Positions 6,723 through 13,044 of a stretch of 21,242 nt of DNA are shown here, piece after piece (position 1 is the stretch's first letter; each line of letters opens with the position of its first letter). Under the pieces are notes generated by a model. That model searched no databases and had not been told where the DNA came from. It saw nothing but the letters and a program-made list of their open reading frames with translations. The stretch spans positions 1-21,242 of the forward strand of contig JBAWAP010000362.1 of assembly GCA_049589355.1 (NCBI GenBank), written 5' to 3'. The translations under genes were made by a program, and so were the position numbers. Origin of the DNA: JBAWAP01 sp049589355. GTDB taxonomy: Bacteria; Chloroflexota; Anaerolineae; VGOG01.

Positions 6723-7894
6723 TACTGGCAACCAACTGCCTTCCGATAAACAGTTAGGGTCTCTTGCGCCGTTTGCTTCCAACTGAACTTAGCTGCCTGA
6801 GTCAAAGCCCTTTGCTGCAGCTCAGCCCTAAGAACATCATCAACCAAGAGCACCTCCATGGCTTCAGCCAAGGCTTCCGCGTCTGTGGGCTCGACCAATA
6901 TCCCTCCTTCGCCCACTACCTCCGGCAACGACGAGCGGTTGGAGGCTATGACGGGAGTGCCACAGGCCAGAGCCTCTACGGCCGGCAAACCAAACCCCTC
7001 GTAGAGCGAGGGGAAAACGAAAGTCACCGCCCCACTGAGAAGGGCCGGCTTGTCCCCCTCGGGCACCCAGCCCGTGAAGATTACTCTCTCTTCTACCCCT
7101 AATTCCCTGACCAAGCGGCGAGGGTCTGGAAACAAAGGGCTTTCCCGCCCAGGCACCTGGCCCGCAATGACAAGCCTGGCCTGCTCGCCGCCTGCTGCCC
7201 GCTGCCTATTAACCAGCAGGGCAAAGGCCCTGAGCAAAGTGGAGAGATTTTTACGCTGGTCGAATCCGCCCAGATAGAGAAAATAACGCTTTGGCAGCGC
7301 ATACTCTCGGCGGATCGCAGTCAGTTGGGCTTCATCCTTCACAGGATGAAATGCCTCTCCTGCAGCCTCGTAGGTGATGTGGACCCGTTCCGGCGGGATG
7401 TGCAGGTAACGCACGATGTCCCTCTTGGATGCCTGGGAAACGGTGATGATAGCCTCTGCCCTTCGAGCTGCGGCAGCCACTAGTCGAGTGTATAATCGCA
7501 CCAGGGGTGAACCACGATAGGCAGGTAGGATGAGGGGGATGAGGTCGTGGACGGTGACGACTGTCGGCACCGTTGGGAAGAGAGGCGAAGCAAAGTAGGG
7601 AACGTGGGCCAGATCCAGGCGGCGGCAGGCGTGGGGGAAAGAGATTTGCTCGAACCAGAGCTTGGATAGGTTTTCGCCTAGGTTGCAAGTTGGAAGTCGG
7701 AGATTGGAGATTGGAGATTGGAGATTGGAAGTTGGGAGTTGGGATTCGGAAACTGTAGGCGCTGGGCCTGGGCTGAACAGAAGGTATTCGTTCGTTGGAT
7801 CCACCTTCGCCAGCGCCTCCAGCAAGTGGCGCGTGTACTGCCCACTGCCTGTCTCAGGACGCTCCAAGAAGAGGGCGTTAATCCCTATGCGCAT
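6722..7894 (-). CDS. GT4-family glycosyltransferase
   Basis: A 390-residue GT-B glycosyltransferase of family GT4. It starts MRIGINALFLERPETGSGQY (glycine-rich acceptor loop) and has the retaining-GT4 motif FPSLYEGFGLPAVEALACG with E299 and E307 (E-x7-E), plus YFLYLGGFDQRKNL at 204-217 opening the donor domain. The ATG at 7892-7894 has GAGGAA 5 bases upstream and lies 13 bases after the toxin stop; it overlaps the following gene by one base. Residues about 49-73 (SESQLPTSNLQSP, ISNL, RLPTCNL) are encoded by a 7-bp tandem repeat and look like a surplus insertion between the acceptor-side strands. It probably builds a glycan at the cytoplasmic membrane face; donor and acceptor unknown. Confidence 0.88.
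   Translation of the reverse strand: MRIGINALFLERPETGSGQYTRHLLEALAKVDPTNEYLLFSPGPAPTVSESQLPTSNLQSPISNLRLPTCNLGENLSKLWFEQISFPHACRRLDLAHVPYFASPLFPTVPTVVTVHDLIPLILPAYRGSPLVRLYTRLVAAAARRAEAIITVSQASKRDIVRYLHIPPERVHITYEAAGEAFHPVKDEAQLTAIRREYALPKRYFLYLGGFDQRKNLSTLLRAFALLVNRQRAAGGEQARLVIAGQVPGRESPLFPDPRRLVRELGVEERVIFTGWVPEGDKPALLSGAVTFVFPSLYEGFGLPAVEALACGTPVIASNRSSLPEVVGEGGILVEPTDAEALAEAMEVLLVDDVLRAELQQRALTQAAKFSWKQTAQETLTVYRKAVGCQ
7683..7750. repeat. Heptamer tandem repeat (AGATTGG) inside the GT4 gene
   Basis: Four perfect AGATTGG copies at 7701-7728 lie between degenerate copies (AAGTCGG, AAGTTGGGAGTTGGG). The unit of 7 has no stop in any frame on either strand, so it reads through as the cyclic peptide SNLQSPI. 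A gain or loss of one copy would shift the GT4 reading frame. Confidence 0.85.
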
Positions 7895-7907
7895 TGAGTT
7901 CCTCGTG

Positions 7908-8372
7908 CTACGGATGCCAGTTGGGATTCTCGATGAAAAGCCCCTCGTTTCCAGCGACAGTAAGCAGATTGTCATCGGCGGAGACAAAGACTAGCGCGGG
8001 TAGCTCGCGGGTGAGCAGCGTCCTGTTAAGAATCATAGCACTGGCTAATTGCACCGCATCATAGCCCCGCAGCGTTTGGCGGCGGGTAAGCTCAACGGCT
8101 AGGTTAATCATCTCTTGCCCAGTTGTCACCACCTGATACTGCTGTTGAGCGTCGCGGATGAAATCCCTCATCGCTCCTTCATACTCGTCCTCAGAAATTG
8201 AGCTATCGCGACGCTTTCTTGCCAGAGCGGCTGCCACTTCGACAACCCCGATCTGAGCTATAGCGATAGTATTGCCGCTTTGGACATCGCACAGGGCCTC
8301 AATCCACCTCGTACCGATCTCCTCGGCGTAACGCTTGACTATGCCGCTGTTATCAGTATAGTAAGTGGTCAT
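7908..8372 (-). CDS. PIN-domain toxin (VapC-like)
   Basis: A 154-residue PIN-domain protein with the acidic residues expected of a Mg-dependent RNase: D7 in YYTDNSGIVKRY, E45 in GVVEVAAAL, D105 in LRGYDAVQLASA and D133/D134 in FVSADDNLL. VapC toxins cut tRNA or other RNA and are held inactive by the paired antitoxin. It overlaps the antitoxin gene by one base (TAATG), typical of toxin-antitoxin operons, and the GT4 gene follows after 13 bases. N8 replaces the more usual Thr after the first Asp; otherwise the site looks complete. Confidence 0.85.
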   Translation of the reverse strand: MTTYYTDNSGIVKRYAEEIGTRWIEALCDVQSGNTIAIAQIGVVEVAAALARKRRDSSISEDEYEGAMRDFIRDAQQQYQVVTTGQEMINLAVELTRRQTLRGYDAVQLASAMILNRTLLTRELPALVFVSADDNLLTVAGNEGLFIENPNWHP

Positions 8373-8686
8373 TACAGCTTTCCCCGCTGCTCGATGATGA
8401 CTTCGCTGAGGGGCTGGCCCGGAATCTTAAGGGGCTTCTGGCGGGGACTATCGGGATCGGACACGTACTTGTGTACCAACTCAGTGCTAATGGGTTGAAT
8501 CAAGCCCGTGGAATGTAATGCCTCCAAGACGCGCTCCCGCTTGATGGTGGGCTCAGCCTCTGTCTCCAAGACCTTCTCCAGTTCCTCCAACAACACCTGA
8601 TCAAGAGGCCGGCCTTTTTCCTCGGCTCGTATCTCCAAGCGCCGATGAAGCTCACCAGGCAGACGAATGGTTAACTCAATGGTCAT
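8372..8686 (-). CDS. Ribbon-helix-helix-type antitoxin (VapB-like)
   Basis: A 104-residue protein. Residues 1-38 (MTIELTIRLPGELHRRLE, AEEKGRPLDQVLLEELEKVL) fit a short beta strand and two helices as in ribbon-helix-helix antitoxins; the remainder would wrap the toxin. The ATG at 8684-8686 was chosen because GGAGG sits 8 bases upstream; the GTG at 8695 lies within that site. The toxin gene overlaps its stop. A palindrome across the -10 box is the probable autoregulatory operator. The C-terminal half is not a family I can name with certainty. Confidence 0.75.
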   Translation of the reverse strand: MTIELTIRLPGELHRRLEIRAEEKGRPLDQVLLEELEKVLETEAEPTIKRERVLEALHSTGLIQPISTELVHKYVSDPDSPRQKPLKIPGQPLSEVIIEQRGKL

Positions 8687-8700
8687 AGCTATCACCTCCG

Positions 8701-8716
8701 AAGGTAATTATACCTT
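8701..8716. promoter_or_regulatory. Putative operator palindrome over the -10 box
   Basis: AAGGTA and TACCTT are separated by ATTA and cover the whole -10 element. A second AGGTAA half-site occurs about 8 bases upstream. This placement fits repression by the antitoxin or toxin-antitoxin complex. Confidence 0.5.
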
Positions 8717-8736
8717 AAATTTACCTGAATCGTCAA
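8707..8736 (-). promoter_or_regulatory. Promoter of the toxin-antitoxin unit
   Basis: TTGACG (plus 8731-8736) and TATAAT (8707-8712) are 18 bases apart on the minus strand, about 20 bases before the antitoxin start codon. The -35 box contains the TGA stop of the epimerase gene, so the unit is promoted inside a longer array and may also receive read-through. Confidence 0.75.
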
Positions 8737-9659
8737 CTATTCACCTTCCTGAAGTACTCCACCGTCATCCTCATGCCCTCGTCCAACCCGATGCCTGGCG
8801 CCCATCCTAATTCGCGCCAGGCCTTGCTGGCATCCAGGTAGATTTTAAAGACCTCGCCCAGTTTTGGAGGGCCGTGAACGGCTCCTCTCTCATAGCCAGT
8901 GATCTCCTTCAATTTGGCGAAGATCTCGTTGATTGAGGTGCCTACCCCCCAGCCCAGGTTGTAGATCTGATCATCGCCTCTTTCCATAGCCTTGATGTTA
9001 GCCTCCACGATGTCTCCCACATAGACAAAGTCCCGCTCTTGCTCACCACTTCCGTTGATCACCGGCTCCTCACCCTTGAGCATCTGGCCCGTGAAGATAG
9101 CCACTACCCCTGCCTCGCCGTACGGGTCCTGGCGCGGCCCGTAGACGTTGGGGTAGCGCAGGGTGGTGTAGTGCAGGCCGTAGTTGAGGCCGTAGAGGTG
9201 GAGGTAGTGCTCCACGAAGTGCTTGCTGGCCCCGTAGGGATCAAGGGGGTTAATGGGATGAGATTCGTCGGCAGGGAGATACTCCGGCTCGCCGTAGACA
9301 GCCCCACCGGTGGAGGCGTAGATGAACCTCTCGACCCCATATTTGCGGCTCAACTCCAAGAGGTTAAGCGAACCGATGACGTTGACCTCGGCGTAAAGGA
9401 CGGGCTTTCCCATGGATTCCCTCACGTTCGCTCGCGCCGCCTGGTGGTTGACGATCTCAGGGTGCTCGGCGGTGAAGACTTCTTCCAGGCGCTGGGCGTC
9501 GCGGATGTCGAGATGATAGAACGTCGCATCGGGGTTCAGGTATTCCCTCTTACCTGTGGAGAGGTCATCCACCACGGCCACCCTGTGGCCCAAGCCAATC
9601 AGAGCATCAACAACGTGCGAGCCAATGAAGCCCGCACCTCCAGTAACCAGAATTTTCAT
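8733..9659 (-). CDS. NAD-dependent sugar-nucleotide epimerase (GalE-like)
   Basis: A 308-residue extended short-chain dehydrogenase. The NAD-binding motif GGAGFIGS is at 7-14, DDLSTG at 31-36, STGGAVYGE at 116-124, and the catalytic Y142 and K146 in YGASK. YPNVYGPRQDP and the substrate-side RDFVYVGD are typical of UDP-glucose 4-epimerases of thermophiles and archaea. It probably interconverts a hexose (or heptose) at C4 while bound to a nucleotide; the exact sugar cannot be read from the sequence. It lies 13 bases after the RfaE-like kinase with GGGAG before its ATG, and just before the toxin-antitoxin promoter. Confidence 0.88.
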   Translation of the reverse strand: MKILVTGGAGFIGSHVVDALIGLGHRVAVVDDLSTGKREYLNPDATFYHLDIRDAQRLEEVFTAEHPEIVNHQAARANVRESMGKPVLYAEVNVIGSLNLLELSRKYGVERFIYASTGGAVYGEPEYLPADESHPINPLDPYGASKHFVEHYLHLYGLNYGLHYTTLRYPNVYGPRQDPYGEAGVVAIFTGQMLKGEEPVINGSGEQERDFVYVGDIVEANIKAMERGDDQIYNLGWGVGTSINEIFAKLKEITGYERGAVHGPPKLGEVFKIYLDASKAWRELGWAPGIGLDEGMRMTVEYFRKVNS

Positions 9660-9672
9660 CGTCGCTCCCTTT

Positions 9673-10719
9673 TCAAGTTTTTATCCTGAGGTGGTTCGCT
9701 TCCAAATAATCGAATCGTTCTCTCACTTGCGCCGGGGAGGCCGTGCCGGTGGTACCTATCTGCTGGATGGTGATGGAGGCGACGATGTTGCCCAGCAAGG
9801 CCGCTTCCTCAGGCTCGGCTCCACTGCACAGCGCTGACACGATGCCAGCCATCACGCTGTCGCCCGCCCCGACAATGTCTACCTCGCCCTCTACCGGCAC
9901 GGCCGGAACGTGTTGGCAACCCTTTTCAGTGAACAGGAAGATGCCATGAGGTCCAGCGGTGAGGAAGACTGGTTTCTGGTTGCGACGGAACAGCTCTGCG
10001 CCGCATTCCCTGGCCACCTCCTGAGTGAACTCGCCTGACCAAGCCGGCCGCACCGCCAGGGTCGCCTCCCGCCGGTTGGGCTTGATGATAACGTGCCGGA
10101 AGAGCCCGATATGTTTGCGGGAGTCGGCGGCGAAGATCTTGCCAGGATAGCGGAGCGCCATCTGTCCTATCTCCTCTCGCACCCGATCGGTGATCACACC
10201 GCAGTTGCGCTCCTGCACCTGGTCGGCGGCGACCACCGCGTCCACCTTCGGCACCAGTGCCCACAGACAGGCAACAACCTGATCCTCCACATCAACCGGC
10301 AGCGGGGAGTGGTTCTTGATGTCGAGCCGCTGGATCTCGTGCTCCCGGCCGTCGGGTTCCCGCACCATGGGCTTGGTGTAAGTCGGCGTGAAGAGATCAA
10401 GCCGCTGGATGAGCGGCTCGGTGTCTATCCCCCTCCTCACCAAACCCCGCCTCAACTCGTAGCCCTCCCCATCGTCGCCGATGACGCCCAGTGCCGTGAC
10501 CCTGACTCCCAAAGCCCGAAGGTTGGAGGTCACCGTCCCGGCCGCGCCGGGACTACATCGGACATCAACCACCTGGTAGGCCTCCAGACCCGTCTCCAGC
10601 GAGACCTCACTTAGCCGCCGGTCAATGGCCAGGTATTTGTCGAGAAAGAAATCTCCCACCACCAGGACGTGGAGGTGGGGAAAGCGTTCTAGCAATTCAG
10701 AAATGCGCTCTTCGTTCAC
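9673..10719 (-). CDS. PfkB-family sugar kinase, RfaE/HldE kinase-like
   Basis: A 348-residue ribokinase-fold kinase resembling the kinase half of HldE: VVGDFFLDKY at 20-29, PGAAGTVTSNLRALG at 57-71, KPNRRE at 213-218, and GAGDSV with the catalytic base D287, followed by IGTTGTAS. In heptose synthesis this enzyme phosphorylates C1 of heptose 7-phosphate. The nucleotidyltransferase half of HldE is absent, and no separate one is seen nearby. The start is GTG 10717-10719; no good ribosome site precedes it, and the repeat at 10739-10807 begins only 20 bases upstream, so initiation may depend on coupling to the preceding gene. Substrate assignment is by similarity and context. Confidence 0.82.
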   Translation of the reverse strand: MNEERISELLERFPHLHVLVVGDFFLDKYLAIDRRLSEVSLETGLEAYQVVDVRCSPGAAGTVTSNLRALGVRVTALGVIGDDGEGYELRRGLVRRGIDTEPLIQRLDLFTPTYTKPMVREPDGREHEIQRLDIKNHSPLPVDVEDQVVACLWALVPKVDAVVAADQVQERNCGVITDRVREEIGQMALRYPGKIFAADSRKHIGLFRHVIIKPNRREATLAVRPAWSGEFTQEVARECGAELFRRNQKPVFLTAGPHGIFLFTEKGCQHVPAVPVEGEVDIVGAGDSVMAGIVSALCSGAEPEEAALLGNIVASITIQQIGTTGTASPAQVRERFDYLEANHLRIKT

Positions 10720-10738
10720 TTGTTCTTGAGGTAAACCA

Positions 10739-10807
10739 GGGAATCAGGAAATCGGGGAATCAGGCATTCCCTCATTCCCTGATTCCCTAATCCCTGATTT
10801 CCTGATC
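10739..10807. repeat. GGGAATCAG-type inverted repeat at a gene end
   Basis: GGGAATCAGGAAATCGGGG-type sequence on the left (10739-10764) is mirrored by CCCTGATTCCCTAATCCCTG-type sequence on the right (10769-10807), so the RNA would fold into a long imperfect hairpin. It supplies the last 20 codons and stop of the preceding DHS-like gene. Confidence 0.8.
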
Positions 10808-11751
10808 AAATGATACAGATTTGGAAACGTGACCCGATGGTCACCCTTGATGTAGAAACTCTCGCCGCCGTCCTGGACAATGCGCACCAGGAGGGTCTTG
10901 TAGGGCCGGAGGTAGTAGAGCGGGTCGGATTTGGGCGCTTCGCGACTCCAATCGGGGCCCAAGTCCATGAGATCGAAGACGGCGGTGGTGAAGCGGTTAA
11001 TACGCCGTCCCTCCTGGGGGGCCACATTGCGGGCCATGGAAAGCGCCTTGAGGAAGACCTCCGGGCCCATAATGGCCGTGCCGAAGTTCAGGAGCACCCC
11101 GCCTTGGAGCTTGGAGATGCTGTGGGTCAGGGTCAGGAAATCGCGGTAGGAGGTCTCGCCCAATGCTGCCCCATCGCAGTTGGGGTGCTCATAGATAATG
11201 TCGTAGCCGATGCCCACGTGGACAGTGACGGGCACCTGCAACCGATAGCCGGCCGCCAGGATGCTCACATCACGATGGGGAAATCGTTCGTCCTCGATCA
11301 TCCGCCCGACCGCTTCGCCCAGCCCCAGGCCATCGCGTGCTCCCCGCTTGATGGCCTCGTTGATGTACCCGGTCTCCTCCCACAGCCCAAACTGCCCCTC
11401 CTGGATGTAGCGGGCCACACTCTCCGTCGTCGCTCCGATGAGAGCCAATTCGAAGTCGTGGATGGGCCCGGCGCCATTCATACCGACGTGGGTGATGATC
11501 CCTCGTTCCATCAGATCAATGACGAAGCGAGACAGGCCGCACTTGATGACGTGCGCACCCATCATCAGGATCACCTGTGCGCCGGCCCGATGTGCCCGCG
11601 TCACGCGCTCAGCCACCTGAGCCAGGCTGGGGTCGTCGAAGGGCGGCACGGGGGCATCCAAAAACAGCACGTCAGCCAGCGTCATATCGTGCTGGCGCTC
11701 GGAGAGGGACTTGAGTTTTAGGCGACTGCGGTCGAAGATAGGATATGGCAT
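10744..11751 (-). CDS. Deoxyhypusine-synthase-like protein of unknown role
   Basis: A 335-residue soluble protein. GAQVILMMGAHVIKCGLSRF (57-76), LMERGIITHVGMNGAGPIHD (80-99) with FELAL, and VPVTVHVGIGYDI (173-185) recall the NAD-binding fold of the deoxyhypusine synthase family, though true DHS acts on eIF5A, which bacteria lack; bacterial relatives include homospermidine-synthase-like enzymes and uncharacterised proteins. I recognise the resemblance only weakly, so the reaction is unknown. Placed among sugar kinase, phosphatase and isomerase genes, it may act on a sugar or on an NAD-dependent step. ATG 11749-11751 has AGGAG 7 to 8 bases upstream. Residues 316-335 are encoded by the inverted repeat, so the natural C-terminus is altered. 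Confidence 0.6.
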   Translation of the reverse strand: MPYPIFDRSRLKLKSLSERQHDMTLADVLFLDAPVPPFDDPSLAQVAERVTRAHRAGAQVILMMGAHVIKCGLSRFVIDLMERGIITHVGMNGAGPIHDFELALIGATTESVARYIQEGQFGLWEETGYINEAIKRGARDGLGLGEAVGRMIEDERFPHRDVSILAAGYRLQVPVTVHVGIGYDIIYEHPNCDGAALGETSYRDFLTLTHSISKLQGGVLLNFGTAIMGPEVFLKALSMARNVAPQEGRRINRFTTAVFDLMDLGPDWSREAPKSDPLYYLRPYKTLLVRIVQDGGESFYIKGDHRVTFPNLYHLIRKSGIRESGNEGMPDSPIS

Positions 11752-11765
11752 GTAAGTACTCCTGG

Positions 11766-11861
11766 GATCAGGAAATCAGGGAATCGGGAAATCAGGAATC
11801 GGGTGTTTCACTCGTTGCTGATGCCTGGTTTCCTCATTCCCTGATCCCTGATTTCCTCGTC
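11766..11861. repeat. Second GGGAATCAG-type inverted repeat at a gene end
   Basis: GATCAGGAAATCAGGG-type sequence (11766-11796) is mirrored by CCCTGATCCCTGATTTCC-type sequence (11824-11861) across a 27-base loop. It lies between the HAD gene and the DHS-like gene and encodes about the last 16 residues of the HAD protein. Together with the copy at 10739-10807 it brackets the DHS-like gene. Confidence 0.8.
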
Positions 11862-12668
11862 AAACAGATAGGCCACCAACTGTTCGTGCTGGCGGAAATC
11901 GGGAATGATGATGTCGGCGCCGGCTTGTATCAGGCGCCTCCGTTTCCACTCGTTGACCCCAGAGCGGGTGGCCTCGTTGGAGGCCACCCCCACGGCGATG
12001 CCCCCCACCGCTTTGGTGTCCTCGATCTCGACGTAACCATCGCCAAAGGTCACAAATTCGGGGCCACTCAACCGGTTTTCGTTGAGGATGCGCTCAATGA
12101 CCATCTTCTTGGAGTAGTTTTGGTAATCGTCCAGCGCGCCGTAGATGCCAGCAAAGTACGACGACAGCCCCAGGGCCGCCGCCTCATCCAATACGTAGAC
12201 TTCATCGGTACCCGACGCCAGATAGCAGGATACCCCACGGGCACGCAAGGCCTCCAGCATCGGCACCGCGCCGGGCACCATCATCTCTTGTGGCTCGATC
12301 TCGCCGCTTTGTAGTCCGGCCATACGCCCCTTAATGCGCTCCCAAAGCCGGTCCAGGTACATCCATTTGTACTCCAGAGGATCGAGGGGCTCTCCCCCAC
12401 GCTGGCGCACCTCCTCGCAGAGCTGGATCATCTGATAGATGGTTTGCTTGCCCGTCAACCGGTCCACGAATTCGGTGACAACGGCAACCAGTTCTTCCTC
12501 GGACTCGTGCGTGGGGGTCTCCAGCAGCACCTCGACCATCATGGGAATCATCACCCCCTGCCACCCCTCGCGGATGAGCGATACCGTCCCATCGAAATCG
12601 AACAGAGCGTGCCGGATGTGTCCGCGCTCGATGTATGGGTTGATGATTTCAATGCAGGTGCAACGCAC
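11808..12668 (-). CDS. HAD-family phosphatase
   Basis: About 286 residues. All four HAD motifs are visible: DFDGT (24-28, nucleophile D24), YLASGTD (149-155), K187/K188 in YSKKMV, and FGDGYVEIEDTK (208-219). The helical cap lies between motifs I and II, as in beta-phosphoglucomutase or phosphoglycolate-phosphatase types. It probably removes a phosphate from a sugar phosphate of this pathway, parallel to GmhB. The start is doubtful: the homologous part begins near IEIINPYIERG, but no ATG is there; the nearest in-frame choice is GTG 12666-12668 inside the REP palindrome, with no ribosome site. A longer start at 12713 would be encoded by REP and transposase sequence. The last 16 residues come from a repeat. 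Confidence 0.78.
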   Translation of the reverse strand: MRCTCIEIINPYIERGHIRHALFDFDGTVSLIREGWQGVMIPMMVEVLLETPTHESEEELVAVVTEFVDRLTGKQTIYQMIQLCEEVRQRGGEPLDPLEYKWMYLDRLWERIKGRMAGLQSGEIEPQEMMVPGAVPMLEALRARGVSCYLASGTDEVYVLDEAAALGLSSYFAGIYGALDDYQNYSKKMVIERILNENRLSGPEFVTFGDGYVEIEDTKAVGGIAVGVASNEATRSGVNEWKRRRLIQAGADIIIPDFRQHEQLVAYLFDEEIRDQGMRKPGISNE

Positions 12669-12689
12669 TTCGGAAGTGCGTTGCACCTG
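12655..12689. repeat. REP palindrome 1
   Basis: CAGGTGCAACGCACTTC and GAAGTGCGTTGCACCTG are perfect 17-base arms around a single G. It sits 4 bases after the stop of the RAYT remnant and covers the start region of the HAD gene. It shares AAGTGCGTTGCACCT-type sequence with the palindrome at 13018-13044. Confidence 0.85.
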
Positions 12690-12693
12690 GCCC

Positions 12694-13020
12694 TTACCAT
12701 CGTTCCCAAGCACTCAGATAAGCTTCCAATTCCTTAGGCAGTTCTCTCGTTACGAGATAGTCCAACACGAATTCCTGATAGCTTTGCGGGGATGCGAAGT
12801 GTTTCCGGACGAAATCGCGATCCACCAGTGTGCCATTACGTTCACCGATCCATTCCAGGTAGTTGGAATAGGGCCACTCTGCCAAGTCTGTTACCAGTCC
12901 GTGTTTGACCGGATTGGCGTGGATGTAGCGACGCAAATGCAATAGATGGGCTTCGTTTTCCACAAGGATGACGCTGTAGTTCCTCTCAAACAGCGTGCCG
13001 CTGTGTTCATAACGCTTAAC
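12694..13020 (-). pseudogene. REP-associated tyrosine transposase (RAYT) remnant
   Basis: The frame reads VKRYEHSGTLFERNYSVILV, then ENEAHLLHLRRYIHANPVKH and GLVTDLAEWPYSNYLEW to the stop at 12694-12696. The block R.YIHxNPVxxGLV..pxxWPYSS is the C-terminal hallmark of IS200-like Y1 transposases of the RAYT group; the Tyr in RYIHANPV is probably the catalytic one. The N-terminal half with the HUH metal motif is missing: homology begins right at REP palindrome 2. About 108 residues remain of an expected 150-220. It is therefore inactive in cis, and sits between the ROK and HAD genes in the same orientation, with no start codon of its own other than GTG 12961-12963. Confidence 0.8.
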
Positions 13021-13044
13021 GCACCTCCAAGGTGCGTTGCACCT
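13018..13044. repeat. REP palindrome 2
   Basis: AACGCACCT and AGGTGCGTT are 9-base arms around CCA, followed by GCACCT. The GTGCGTTGCACCT tail is shared with REP palindrome 1. The sequence abuts the TAG stop of the ROK gene (13043-13045), which is formed at its edge. Confidence 0.75.

Noticed and set aside
6723..6782. Longer start of the DUF2723 gene at 6782
   Set aside because: It would overlap the GT4 gene by 60 bases; the ATG at 6722 forms a TAATG junction and begins the first hydrophobic region at a sensible distance.
7895..7987. Longer start of the GT4 gene at 7987
   Set aside because: The extra residues run over the toxin gene end and do not resemble GT4; the ATG at 7894 has a ribosome site and starts with the conserved MRIGIN.
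9039..9689. Open plus-strand frame of 216 codons over the epimerase gene
   Set aside because: It is antisense to a gene with clear SDR motifs, has Val/Gly-rich shadow composition, and no family resemblance.
10810..11721. Open plus-strand frame of 303 codons over the DHS-like gene
   Set aside because: Antisense shadow; the minus-strand frame has recognisable folds, a ribosome site and operon spacing, the plus frame has none.
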